In this document: positions 26,685 to 34,425 of the stretch, piece after piece
Numbering within the stretch: the first letter of the stretch is position 1
Layout: each line of letters begins with the position of its first letter
Origin: Mesorhizobium sp. M2E.F.Ca.ET.219.01.1.1
GTDB lineage: Bacteria > Pseudomonadota > Alphaproteobacteria > Rhizobiales > Rhizobiaceae
Direction: 5' to 3'
Assembly: GCF_004016445.2 (NCBI RefSeq)
Contig: NZ_SADT02000001.1
Location: forward strand, 1,965,630 to 2,029,629
DNA length: 64,000 nt
Notes under the pieces: generated by a model
Told to the model about the DNA's origin: nothing
Seen by the model: only the letters and a program-made list of their open reading frames with translations
The model's database searches: none
Made by a program: the position numbers and the translations under genes

Positions 26685-28529
26685 TCAGTTGTTGGTCTCT
26701 GCCTTGTTCAGCACGACGGCCGTTTCCTGGTTCAGCGCGCGGCCGGCGCGGCGCGGCTGGGTGAGCGGCGTCGGGATCGGCGTGCCGATATTGCCCTTGA
26801 GGAAACGCTGGCCGGCGCGCACGCCCTCGGCCAGCTGCGTCTCGAAGCGCGCTTCGTCGCGGCGCCGCACATCCTCGATGACCTCGGCGACTTCCTCCGG
26901 ATCGACGCCTAGCGCCTCCAGCGCCGAGCCGCCGAAGACCAGCGCCGATTCGAAGGTCTCGCGCAGCTGATAGTCGACGCCGGCGCGCACCAGCTGCAGT
27001 GCCGTGCCGCGATCGAAGGCGCGCGCCAGGATGGTAACCAGCGGGAATTCGGCCTTGATCAGCTGCGCGATGCGCACGGCGGCGTCCGGCTTGTCGACGC
27101 AGATCAGCACCGCGCGGGCCCGGCCGGCGCCGGCAGCGTGCAGGATGTCCAGCCTCGTGCCGTCGCCATAATAGACCTTGAAGCCGAAATCGGCCGCGGC
27201 CTGGATCATCTCCACCTCATTGTCAATGATCGAGACGTCCATCCCGCGCAGCAAAAGCGGCTGGCTGGCGATCTGGCCGAAACGGCCGAAACCGATGATC
27301 AACACGCTGCCGGTGAGGCCGTCGGCGATATCGACACCGTCGAGGGACTGCTCGTCGCGCGGGGTCAGGTAGCGCAGCGCCACGATCGCCAAGGGCGTCA
27401 GCACCATCGAGATGATGATGATGGCCGTGAGCGTGGCGTTGGCCTGGCCGTCGATGATGCCGACCGCGGCCGCGGACGAATAAAGCACGAAGGCGAACTC
27501 GCCACCCTGCGCCATGAAGACGGCGCGTTCGAGCGCCTCGCGGTGGCCGCTCTTCAGGATGCGCGCGACGATGTAGATGCCGAGCGCCTTCATGACCATG
27601 TAGGCGACGACATAGATGGCGACGAGCCGCCAGTTCTGGGCGACGACGCCAAGGTCGAGCGACATGCCGACAGCGAGGAAGAAGAGGCCGAGCAGGATGC
27701 CGCGGAACGGCTCGATATCGGCTTCGAGCTGGTGTCGGAAAGTCGATTCCGACAGGAGCACGCCGGCGAGAAAGGCGCCCATCGCCATCGACAAGCCGGA
27801 GAGCTGCATGGCGAGAGCCGACCCCAGCACCACCAGGAGGGCCGCGGCGGTCATGACCTCGCGGGCACGGGCGTCCGCCAGGACGCGGAAGAGCGGATTG
27901 AGCAGGTAACGGCCCGCCACGACCAGTCCGACGATCGCGGCGATGCCGATGCCGACTTCGGTCAGGCGCTCCGAAAAACTGGTCTCGGCGCCGCCGGGCG
28001 CGAGGAACGCCACCAGCGCCAGCAGCGGCACGATCATCAAGTCTTCGAGCAAGAGGATGGAGACGATGCGCTGGCCTTTCGGCGTGGCGATCTCGCCGCG
28101 CTCTTCCAGCAATTGCATGACGATCGCCGTCGAGGTCAGCACGAAGCCGGCGCCGGCAACGAAGGACTGCGCGATGGGAAAGCCTCCAGCCAGTCCGACC
28201 AGCGTGAGCAGGACCGCGCAAACGCCGACCTGGAGGGCGCCTAGTCCAAAGATCTCGCGACGCAGGCTCCAGAGCCGCGACGGCTGCATTTCGAGACCGA
28301 TGATGAACAGGAACATGACGACGCCGAGCTCGGCGACGTGGAGGATCGATTCCGATTCGGAAAAGACGCGCAAGCCGAACGGGCCGATGACCACGCCGGC
28401 GGCGAGATAGCCGAGGATCGAGCCCAGCCCCATACGCTTGAAGATCGGCACGGCGACCACGCCCGCGGCGAGCAGCGCCACCACCTGCACCAGATCGCTG
28501 CTCGACGCTTCAGCTGCCATGCCTGTCAT
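26685..28529 (-). CDS. Monovalent cation:proton antiporter-2 (Kef-type) with TrkA-N domain
   Basis: 614 residues. An N-terminal CPA2 exchanger of 12-13 helices (GYLAAGVVIGPFGL, GVVMFLFIIGLEM, AMGAFLAGVLLSES) is followed by a Rossmann RCK/TrkA-N domain from about residue 410 (IIGFGRFGQ, IIDNEVE, YYGDGTR). It resembles KefB/KefC, the glutathione-gated K+ efflux systems. No KefF/KefG-type ancillary gene is adjacent, so gating by glutathione adducts is not shown. Two start ATGs nine bases apart are possible (28529 and 28520). Confidence 0.9.
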   Translation of the reverse strand: MTGMAAEASSSDLVQVVALLAAGVVAVPIFKRMGLGSILGYLAAGVVIGPFGLRVFSESESILHVAELGVVMFLFIIGLEMQPSRLWSLRREIFGLGALQVGVCAVLLTLVGLAGGFPIAQSFVAGAGFVLTSTAIVMQLLEERGEIATPKGQRIVSILLLEDLMIVPLLALVAFLAPGGAETSFSERLTEVGIGIAAIVGLVVAGRYLLNPLFRVLADARAREVMTAAALLVVLGSALAMQLSGLSMAMGAFLAGVLLSESTFRHQLEADIEPFRGILLGLFFLAVGMSLDLGVVAQNWRLVAIYVVAYMVMKALGIYIVARILKSGHREALERAVFMAQGGEFAFVLYSSAAAVGIIDGQANATLTAIIIISMVLTPLAIVALRYLTPRDEQSLDGVDIADGLTGSVLIIGFGRFGQIASQPLLLRGMDVSIIDNEVEMIQAAADFGFKVYYGDGTRLDILHAAGAGRARAVLICVDKPDAAVRIAQLIKAEFPLVTILARAFDRGTALQLVRAGVDYQLRETFESALVFGGSALEALGVDPEEVAEVIEDVRRRDEARFETQLAEGVRAGQRFLKGNIGTPIPTPLTQPRRAGRALNQETAVVLNKAETNN

Positions 28530-28540
28530 CCTGTTGCTCC

Positions 28541-28638
28541 AAAGCGCGTCGCCTGAAAAGACTCAGGCGATGCGCTTTAGGTCTTTGCTTGATGCATGTC
28601 GTTGTCCCGGAACCGCTGCACACTTCTGGGCGACATGC
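28541..28638. repeat. Dispersed palindromic repeat, copy 1
   Basis: Two stem-loops in tandem. AAAGCGCGTCGCCTGA pairs with TCAGGCGATGCGCTTT (one G-T wobble), then GCATGTCG and CGACATGC enclose about 29 bases. The TTTAGGTCTTTG link is shared in inverse orientation with the copy at 62086-62185. It lies directly upstream of the Kef-type gene start. Confidence 0.85.
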
Positions 28639-28717
28639 GTTGGAAGCACTCCTTGCATGCACCGGGAGCGGGAGGCAAGGGCGGGAAGACTGACTGTGCC
28701 TTTGAAGCGGCCTCGGC

Positions 28718-28746
28718 TTGCCTGTCGGACGTTCGGCATGTATAAT
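28718..28746 (+). promoter_or_regulatory. Consensus sigma-70 promoter of the AraC gene, probably leaderless
   Basis: TTGCCT (28718-28723) and a perfect TATAAT (28741-28746) are spaced 17 bases. The seventh base after the -10 box is the A of the ATG at 28753, so transcription is predicted to begin at the start codon itself. No Shine-Dalgarno sequence lies upstream of that ATG. Confidence 0.75.
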
Positions 28747-28752
28747 AGCTCA

Positions 28753-29742
28753 ATGTCTGACTATTCGTCCCGGCCCTCTTCGGCGTCCCATATCCCGATG
28801 GATGCGCTCAGCGAAGTCCTGCAGGATTTTCACTTGAGTGGGGTCAATTATGGCCGCTGCGAGCTCCGACATCCATGGAGCATCGCCTTTCCGCAACAGA
28901 AGCTGCTTCGCTTTCACTTTGTCGGCCAGGGTCCGTGCTGGATTTATACCGAAGCGGAAGGCTGGCAGGAGTTGCGCGATGGCGATCTGGCGCTGCTGCC
29001 GCAAGGCATCGCCCATCGGCTGGCCAGCGCGCCGGACGTCGTCGGCGACTCGCTTGAGGGCTGCCAGGTGACCAAGCTGGGGAGCAATGTTTGCGAGGTG
29101 GTGCGGGAAGGGACCGGCGCGACAAGCACCCTTTTCTGCGGCTCCATGGCCTTGGGCGTCTGTGCGCTCAATCCACTGATCACGTTGATGCCGCCGATCA
29201 TCAAAGGCTGCGACGTGGCTGGCAATGACCCGGTCATGCGTCCTTTGCTGGCGGCTATGACGGCCGAGGCCGCGCAGCCGCAGATGGGCAGCGCCACGAT
29301 TCTGTCGCGCATGGCGGATTTGCTGACAGCCCGGCTCATCCGCTGCTGGGTCAATTGCACGGGAGCCTCGACCACCGGTTGGCTCGCCGCTATCCGCGAC
29401 CCCCATATCGGCCGCGCGCTGGCAGCCATGCACCGAGACCCCGGCCATAACTGGACCTTGGAAAGCCTTGCCGGCCTGGCAGGCCAATCGCGCTCGATTT
29501 TCGCCGAGCGCTTCAGCGCCGTGCTAGGGGAGGGCGCCGCCCACTATCTCGCCCGTCTGCGCATGCAGCTTGCCCGCGAGTTGCTGGGGCAAAACGGCTT
29601 GTCGGTTGCGGAGGTTGCTACCCGTTTGGGCTATGATAGCGAAGCATCCTTCGCGCGCGCGTTCAAACGCATCACCAATGTCTCGCCAGGCGTTGTGCGT
29701 CGCACAATTTCCGGACGAACGGACATGAATTTCGGATTTTAA
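28753..29742 (+). CDS. AraC family regulator with cupin_6-type sensor domain
   Basis: 329 residues. An N-terminal cupin-like domain (LRFHFVGQGPCWIY, DGDLALLPQGIAHRL) precedes a C-terminal pair of HTH motifs: WTLESLAGLAGQSRSIFAERF, then LSVAEVATRLGYDSEASFARAFKR. This is the class often found beside MFS efflux carriers, which is the case here: the MFS gene starts 60 bases downstream on the same strand. An ATG at 28738 is in frame but would lie upstream of the likely transcription start. Confidence 0.9.
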   Translation: MSDYSSRPSSASHIPMDALSEVLQDFHLSGVNYGRCELRHPWSIAFPQQKLLRFHFVGQGPCWIYTEAEGWQELRDGDLALLPQGIAHRLASAPDVVGDSLEGCQVTKLGSNVCEVVREGTGATSTLFCGSMALGVCALNPLITLMPPIIKGCDVAGNDPVMRPLLAAMTAEAAQPQMGSATILSRMADLLTARLIRCWVNCTGASTTGWLAAIRDPHIGRALAAMHRDPGHNWTLESLAGLAGQSRSIFAERFSAVLGEGAAHYLARLRMQLARELLGQNGLSVAEVATRLGYDSEASFARAFKRITNVSPGVVRRTISGRTDMNFGF

Positions 29743-29774
29743 GATACATATCATCCGAATGGACTCGTCTATTT

Positions 29775-29799
29775 AAGATCTCCAGACCTTGGAGATCTT
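29775..29799 (+). promoter_or_regulatory. Perfect 9-bp hairpin covering the MFS ribosome binding site
   Basis: AAGATCTCC and GGAGATCTT flank a 7-base loop. The right arm contains the GGAG that should serve as Shine-Dalgarno for the GTG at 29803. It could hide the ribosome site in mRNA, or act as a DNA operator for the AraC protein. No T run follows, so it is not an intrinsic terminator. Confidence 0.7.
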
Positions 29800-29802
29800 T
29801 CA

Positions 29803-31017
29803 GTGACAGACACAACATTACAGCTTGACGACGAAGACACGGCGTTAGACCTCGACACCGCGGCGCCAACCACGTGGAACGCAGCCACCTGGTTCTCGGT
29901 CATTTCATTGGCGGCCACCAGCTTTGCCCTGGTGTCAGCGGAATTCCTGCCGGCAGGCCTGCTGACGCCAATGGCGCGCGATCTCGGCATCAGCGAAGGA
30001 ACGGCCGGACAGGTCGTCACCGCCACCGCTTCGGTGGGCGCCGTGACGGCCATGTTGAGCAATGTTCTCATCGGCCGATTGAACCGCAAGACTGTGCTGG
30101 TTGGCCTCAGCGCCTTGGCGGTCGGTTCCAACCTCCTTGCAGCGCTGGCGCCCAATTTCTGGCTGTTGCTGCTGGGCCGGGCCGGGCTCGGAATCGCTCT
30201 CAGCGCCTTCTGGGCACTCTCGGTTGCCGTCGTGGCCAGGCTGGTTGGCGCCAGTGCGACAGGTCGGGGCATGGGCATCGTCACCCTCGGCGTGTCGCTC
30301 GCCACCATTGCCGCACCATCGGCGGGCGCGTTGATCAGCGACTGGCTGGGATGGCGCAGCGCCATGGCCTTGACCGCGGGGCTGGCCGTGATTGCCATGC
30401 TGCTGCAGTTGCTTAGCCTGCCGACTTTGCCTGCCACGGCCAGCAATAGCCTTGCGGATGTATTTCGGCTGACACGGCGGCGTGGCATTCAGCTCGGCAT
30501 GCTGGCCATTCTTTTGCTGATGACAGGGCATTTTGCCGGCTCGGTCTATGTACGCCCCTTCCTCGAACATGTGACGCTACTGGCAACAGGGCCAATTGCC
30601 CTGGCCCTGCTCGGATTTGGCATCGCCGCCGTGATCGGCAATGTTGCCGGCGGCCGCATGGCCGACGCCAACATCCACATGGCTCTCGTGGGCACCGCGG
30701 CGCTGATGGCGTTTGCGGCTCTGGCATTGGTGCTTTGGGGCGTGCACATCGCAGTTGCCTTCGGATTCGTCACGCTTTGGGGCTTGGCATTCGGCATGGC
30801 GCCGGTGGTGCTGCCGACCAATCTGTCGCGCGCGGCACCTGATGCGCTGGAAGCGGCGGGCAGCCTGATGGTCGTTTCTTTCCAGGTTGCCATCACCACC
30901 GGCGCGGTTGTCGGCGGCTATGTCGTGGACACCTACGGCGCGGCGGGACCTTTGACCCTTACCGTTGTCCTTGCCGCATCGACGGTCGTGCTGGCGCTGT
31001 TGCAGCCTCGCCGGTGA
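29803..31017 (+). CDS. MFS transporter, DHA1/arabinose-efflux type
   Basis: 404 residues from a GTG start, twelve predicted helices. The first cytoplasmic loop carries GRLNRKTVLVGL and TM1 has SFALVSAEFLPAGLLTPMARDLG, which is typical of AraJ/YdhP-like exporters. The N-terminus (2-22) is unusually acidic. It sits downstream of an AraC regulator, with its ribosome site inside a hairpin. It is followed by a strong terminator. Natural substrate unknown; relatives export drugs, sugars or amino acids. Confidence 0.88.
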   Translation: MTDTTLQLDDEDTALDLDTAAPTTWNAATWFSVISLAATSFALVSAEFLPAGLLTPMARDLGISEGTAGQVVTATASVGAVTAMLSNVLIGRLNRKTVLVGLSALAVGSNLLAALAPNFWLLLLGRAGLGIALSAFWALSVAVVARLVGASATGRGMGIVTLGVSLATIAAPSAGALISDWLGWRSAMALTAGLAVIAMLLQLLSLPTLPATASNSLADVFRLTRRRGIQLGMLAILLLMTGHFAGSVYVRPFLEHVTLLATGPIALALLGFGIAAVIGNVAGGRMADANIHMALVGTAALMAFAALALVLWGVHIAVAFGFVTLWGLAFGMAPVVLPTNLSRAAPDALEAAGSLMVVSFQVAITTGAVVGGYVVDTYGAAGPLTLTVVLAASTVVLALLQPRR

Positions 31018-31036
31018 ACTTGTCCCAGTTGACCTG

Positions 31037-31087
31037 GAGCGTCTCACCGTTTCACGAAAACGGTGAGACGCTCTATCTCTTTGTTTT
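31037..31087 (+). terminator. Intrinsic terminator after the MFS gene
   Basis: A perfect 16-bp stem (GAGCGTCTCACCGTTT with its complement) has a five-base loop and is followed by TATCTCTTTGTTTTT. The stem also matches the head of the dispersed repeat family, so the repeat may have been co-opted as terminator. Confidence 0.88.
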
Positions 31088-31090
31088 TAC

Positions 31091-31202
31091 GCAATTCCGG
31101 ACGAAAGGTTACGGCGAAGTCGCCGAACCCAAACGCTTCACACTTTTCCTGGAATTGCTCTGAAGCGCGTCGCGCCTGAACGGCCTCATGCGACGCGCTT
31201 CA
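31091..31202. repeat. Dispersed palindromic repeat, copy 2
   Basis: GCAATTCCGGA at 31091-31101 is matched by TCCTGGAATTGC at 31147-31158. A second perfect 13-bp pair, TGAAGCGCGTCGC and GCGACGCGCTTCA, spans 31161-31202. The same GCAATTCCGG...CACTTTTCCTGG pattern occurs at 53291-53333, and a shortened form at 49232-49276. Confidence 0.88.
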
Positions 31203-31344
31203 GGTTGTTTTTATGCGGCCCCACCCCGGACCGCCGCGATATTGCAGCCTGGTTACACAAGTTTATGCGGCCCGGTCGTTGCGTGCCGCCACAATCAGCG
31301 GTTAAGGCACGCTTGGCTCTGGCCTTTGGGCTTCGGCCATTGGA

Positions 31345-31372
31345 GGCGGCTGCGATGGGCGGCCGCCTTTTT
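31345..31372 (+). promoter_or_regulatory. Terminator-like hairpin just before the small lipoprotein gene
   Basis: GGCGGC (31345-31350) pairs with GCCGCC (31362-31367), followed by five Ts, then directly by the GAGGAG ribosome site. A smaller TGGCC/GGCCA stem precedes it at 31320-31339. The arrangement resembles an attenuator; equally, it may end a short upstream transcript. Confidence 0.45.
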
Positions 31373-31387
31373 GAGGAGATGATTGAC

Positions 31388-31654
31388 ATGAAGAAGTTTT
31401 TGCTCGTCGCCGTAGGTGTTGCGGCGTTGGCCGCCTCGGCTTGCTCCAAGGGGCCGGAATGCACGCAGGAAATAGCCGCCAAGAAGGCGCAGGACATGGC
31501 TGCCGCACTTCAGGCGGCGATCACCAAGGATCCAAGCAAGGCCGCCGACCTGACCGCAAAAGCTCAGGCCGTGACCGCCAAGTACCAGGGCGCGACGACG
31601 CTCGATGAGGCCTGCAAGGCCTATGACGAATTGACTGCCACCTTCAAGGGTTAA
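31388..31654 (+). CDS. Small lipoprotein, 88 residues
   Basis: A signal segment of MKKFLLVAVGVAALAASAC ends in a lipobox (AASAC), so Cys19 should be lipidated. The mature part of 70 residues is helical, rich in Ala and Lys, with two further Cys (in GPECTQE and DEACKAY) that could form a disulfide. I do not recognise the family. GAGGAG lies nine bases before the ATG at 31388; the ATG at 31379 touches that site and is unlikely. A terminator follows the gene. Confidence 0.75.
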   Translation: MKKFLLVAVGVAALAASACSKGPECTQEIAAKKAQDMAAALQAAITKDPSKAADLTAKAQAVTAKYQGATTLDEACKAYDELTATFKG

Positions 31655-31674
31655 GCGCAGCCGTCGAGTAATGC

Positions 31675-31710
31675 GAAGGCGGTGGCCAGGCGGCCGCCGC
31701 CTTCTTGTTT
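31675..31710 (+). terminator. Intrinsic terminator after the small lipoprotein gene
   Basis: GAAGGCGGTGGC pairs with GCCGCCGCCTTC (one G-T wobble), six-base loop, followed by TTGTTT. It stands before the convergent LysR gene end. Confidence 0.8.
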
Positions 31711-31739
31711 GCGCTCCGCTTCGAGCTTCCAGAGACGTT

Positions 31740-32642
31740 TCAGGCTATCGCCATTGCCCGTTTGTGGTCGGCGACCTCCGACAGCAGCCAGTCCTGGAAA
31801 AGGCCGGTGGCCGGCTTGTTGCCGATGCTGCGGCGCTGATGCAGGTAAATGCCGGCGGGATAGGTGTGGCGGGCGCTGAACGGGGCGACGAGCCTGCCTT
31901 GCTGCAGAAGATCCTGCGCCATCATGGTGTCGGCCAAGGCGATCCCGGCGCCGTTTATCACCTCGCGCATGATCAAGGTACAGTCATCGAGCGTCGTGCT
32001 GGATTTCGGCGTGGTGTCGAGGACGCCTTCCTGCTCCAGCCAGCGCCGCCAGCGCATGCTCTCGCATTCGTGGATCAGGTGATGATTGACCAGATCGGCG
32101 GGTGTTCTGAGCGGCACCGGCCCTTCCAGCAGCGACGGCGCGCAGACCGGGGTCAGGACCAGTGGGATCAGCAGCGTCAGGGCCGGGCCGGCCTTGTAGA
32201 CGAACTCGTCGACAATGGCCAAATCGAAGTTGGCGCGCTTGCCCGATGTCGAGATCTCCAGGTCCACGGACGGGTGCAGCTTGCGGAAATTCGGCAGCCG
32301 GTCGGCCAGCCAGAGATTCAGGACCGCCGGCACGCAGAGCACTCTGACGCGCTGAGTCCTGCCATGCCCCGGCCCGTCAACAAAGCTGACATCGCCGGTG
32401 GCCCGCCAGATGGCCTCGAATGCCTCGGAGAGGCTGCGCGCATAATATGAGCCCCTGATGGTCGGCGTTATCTGACGAAAGCCGCGCACGAACAGATCCT
32501 GGCCAAGGTTTCTTTCCAGCGCGCGGATGTGGCGGCTGACGGCGGAGGGCGTCAAATGCAGCTCTTCCGCGGCATCCTTGATGCTGCCGAGACGCGCGGC
32601 GGCCTCGAAAGCGCGCATGCCGTTGAGTGAAGGCAGGGCCAT
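31740..32642 (-). CDS. LysR family regulator, GcvA-like
   Basis: 300 residues. The winged HTH is at 5-65 (LNGMRAFEAAARLGSIKDAAEELHLTPSAVSRHIRALE), followed by a LysR substrate domain. The pattern SLNGMRAFEAAARLGS and FVRGFRQITPT resembles the GcvA/AmpR branch. The ATG at 32642 is at the conserved position; the frame extends to 32738 without similarity. It is divergent from the peptidase/peptide-transport operon, which makes that operon its likely target. An inverted repeat overlapping its own start codon suggests autoregulation. Confidence 0.88.
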   Translation of the reverse strand: MALPSLNGMRAFEAAARLGSIKDAAEELHLTPSAVSRHIRALERNLGQDLFVRGFRQITPTIRGSYYARSLSEAFEAIWRATGDVSFVDGPGHGRTQRVRVLCVPAVLNLWLADRLPNFRKLHPSVDLEISTSGKRANFDLAIVDEFVYKAGPALTLLIPLVLTPVCAPSLLEGPVPLRTPADLVNHHLIHECESMRWRRWLEQEGVLDTTPKSSTTLDDCTLIMREVINGAGIALADTMMAQDLLQQGRLVAPFSARHTYPAGIYLHQRRSIGNKPATGLFQDWLLSEVADHKRAMAIA

Positions 32643-32691
32643 TGCCCAATCATGAATTGTCAGTTGAGTTTTTGTCAATCGACTTGGGCAA
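32642..32691. promoter_or_regulatory. Inverted repeat, candidate LysR operator
   Basis: TTGCCCAA at 32642-32649 and TTGGGCAA at 32684-32691 are perfect complements, centred 42 bp (four helical turns) apart. The left arm touches the LysR start codon. Between them TGTCAGTTGA and TGTCAATCGA form a direct repeat with a 15-bp period. Confidence 0.5.
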
Positions 32692-32899
32692 AATTGGCGT
32701 TTGATCGCCTGGCGGTTTCGGGGATACCCAAATGGCAAGAGCGACTAAGTCGCCGTCAGAAAACAATTATCCGGGTACTCCGATACCATTTCCCCAGCGG
32801 TGCAAACCGGCCTCACCGGTTTCACCGTTGCCAGGAGAGGCTTTGCGATAACGCAGCCGACTTGGCAGGAGCCGCCCCGCAAATGGGAGAACGAGCTTT

Positions 32900-34414
32900 A
32901 TGCCTCAGTCGCCGGTGCCGGTCTTCGAAGCGGCGGACGAGATTTCCGCGGAAACCGCGGTCGTCGTGATCCTGCAGCCCGCTCAAAACGGTTTTGGCCT
33001 CCGGGCAGCGGCGCTCGATGCCGAGATGGACGGGATCTTGTCCCGCGCCTGCTCCGATCGCGCCGCTCTCGAGGAGTCCGGCGCCTGCGTCGACGTTATT
33101 GCCCCCAAGGCAGTATCGGCCCGGCGCGTGGTGGTGTTGGCTTTGGGCAGAGCCGAGACCGTAACCACGCTTTCCCTGGCACGGGCCGGCGGTCTGCTTG
33201 CAGCGCATCTGGAAAGCAAGGGCGAATGCACGGCCACTCTGGTGTTGGACCCAATCGCCGGTGTGGACCTGCCCGCGGCGGAAATCCTGGCGCGGGTCGC
33301 GCTCGGCATGCGGCTGCGGCGCTATCGTTTCGACATGCGCAACCGGCGGCAAGGAGCCGGGGCTGACCGGACGCTGAGGGTGCAATTGACCGGCGCGGCT
33401 GGTCCGGAGCTGGAGGCTGCGCTGGCGCGGGTCAACGCCATCGCCGACGGCGTCGAATATGCGCGCACGCTGGTCAACCTGCCGCCGAACCATCTCCACC
33501 CCGACAGTTTCCACGACCATCTGGAGCCGCTGCGCGAGGCCGGCATCGATATCGAGATACTCGATGCGGCGCGGCTGAAGGAACTCGGCATGAATGCGAT
33601 CCTGGCCGTCGGCTCCGGTTCGGCGCGGCCACCGCGCGTCGCGGTCCTGCGCTATCGCGGCAAGGGTGCCCCCGCGCAGCCGCTGGCTTTCGTCGGCAAG
33701 GGTGTCTGCTTCGATTCCGGCGGCCTATGCATCAAGCGGGGCGAGCAGATGTTCGACATGAAGGCCGACATGAGCGGTGCGGCCGCCGTGGTCGGCCTGT
33801 TGATCGCGCTCGCCCGGCAAGGCAGCCCGGTGCACGCCGTCGGCGTGCTCGGCATCGCCGAGAACATGCCGTCCGGCACCGCGCTCAAGCCGCGCGATAT
33901 CATCACCACGGCGTCGGGACAGACGGTCGAAGTGTTCGACACGGATGCGGAAGGCCGGCTCATCCTGGCCGACTGCCTCTATTACGCCGCCTCGCGCTTC
34001 AACCCGTCGGTGATCGTCGACCTGGCGACGCTGACCTATTCGGTGATGCGCGGCCTCGGCTCGGTGTTCGCCGGTCTTTTCAGCACCGACGACACCATCG
34101 CCTCGCGGATGATCGCGGCCGGGGAAAAGGTCGGCGAGCGGTTCTGGCAGTTGCCGCTCGACCGGGCCTATGACCAAGGGCTGCAATCGCCCTTCGCCGA
34201 TATCCGCCACCACGCCAAGGACATGGAAGACGGCGACGCGCCTTATGCCGCGGCCTTCCTGCGCAATTTCACCGAAGACCGTCCCTGGGTGCATCTCGAT
34301 ATTGCCGGCAAGGAACTGGCCGACAAGGACCGGCCGCTGGGCCGGGAGGGCGCCACGGCCTTCGGCGTGCAGATGCTGGAAGAATGGGTGCAGTCCGGCC
34401 TGGCGGCGAACTAG
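32900..34414 (+). CDS. M17 family leucyl aminopeptidase
   Basis: 504 residues. The di-metal and catalytic residues of M17 are all present: Lys267 and Asp272 in VGKGVCFDSGG, Lys279, Asp290 in FDMKADMSGAAA, and Asp349, Glu351 and Arg353 in DTDAEGR. The enzyme removes N-terminal residues from peptides in the cytoplasm. It is the first gene of an operon with a proline-iminopeptidase-like hydrolase and a peptide ABC importer, so it likely degrades imported peptides. GGGAG lies about ten bases before the ATG. Confidence 0.93.
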   Translation: MPQSPVPVFEAADEISAETAVVVILQPAQNGFGLRAAALDAEMDGILSRACSDRAALEESGACVDVIAPKAVSARRVVVLALGRAETVTTLSLARAGGLLAAHLESKGECTATLVLDPIAGVDLPAAEILARVALGMRLRRYRFDMRNRRQGAGADRTLRVQLTGAAGPELEAALARVNAIADGVEYARTLVNLPPNHLHPDSFHDHLEPLREAGIDIEILDAARLKELGMNAILAVGSGSARPPRVAVLRYRGKGAPAQPLAFVGKGVCFDSGGLCIKRGEQMFDMKADMSGAAAVVGLLIALARQGSPVHAVGVLGIAENMPSGTALKPRDIITTASGQTVEVFDTDAEGRLILADCLYYAASRFNPSVIVDLATLTYSVMRGLGSVFAGLFSTDDTIASRMIAAGEKVGERFWQLPLDRAYDQGLQSPFADIRHHAKDMEDGDAPYAAAFLRNFTEDRPWVHLDIAGKELADKDRPLGREGATAFGVQMLEEWVQSGLAAN

Positions 34415-34425
34415 GCGGCAGCGAG

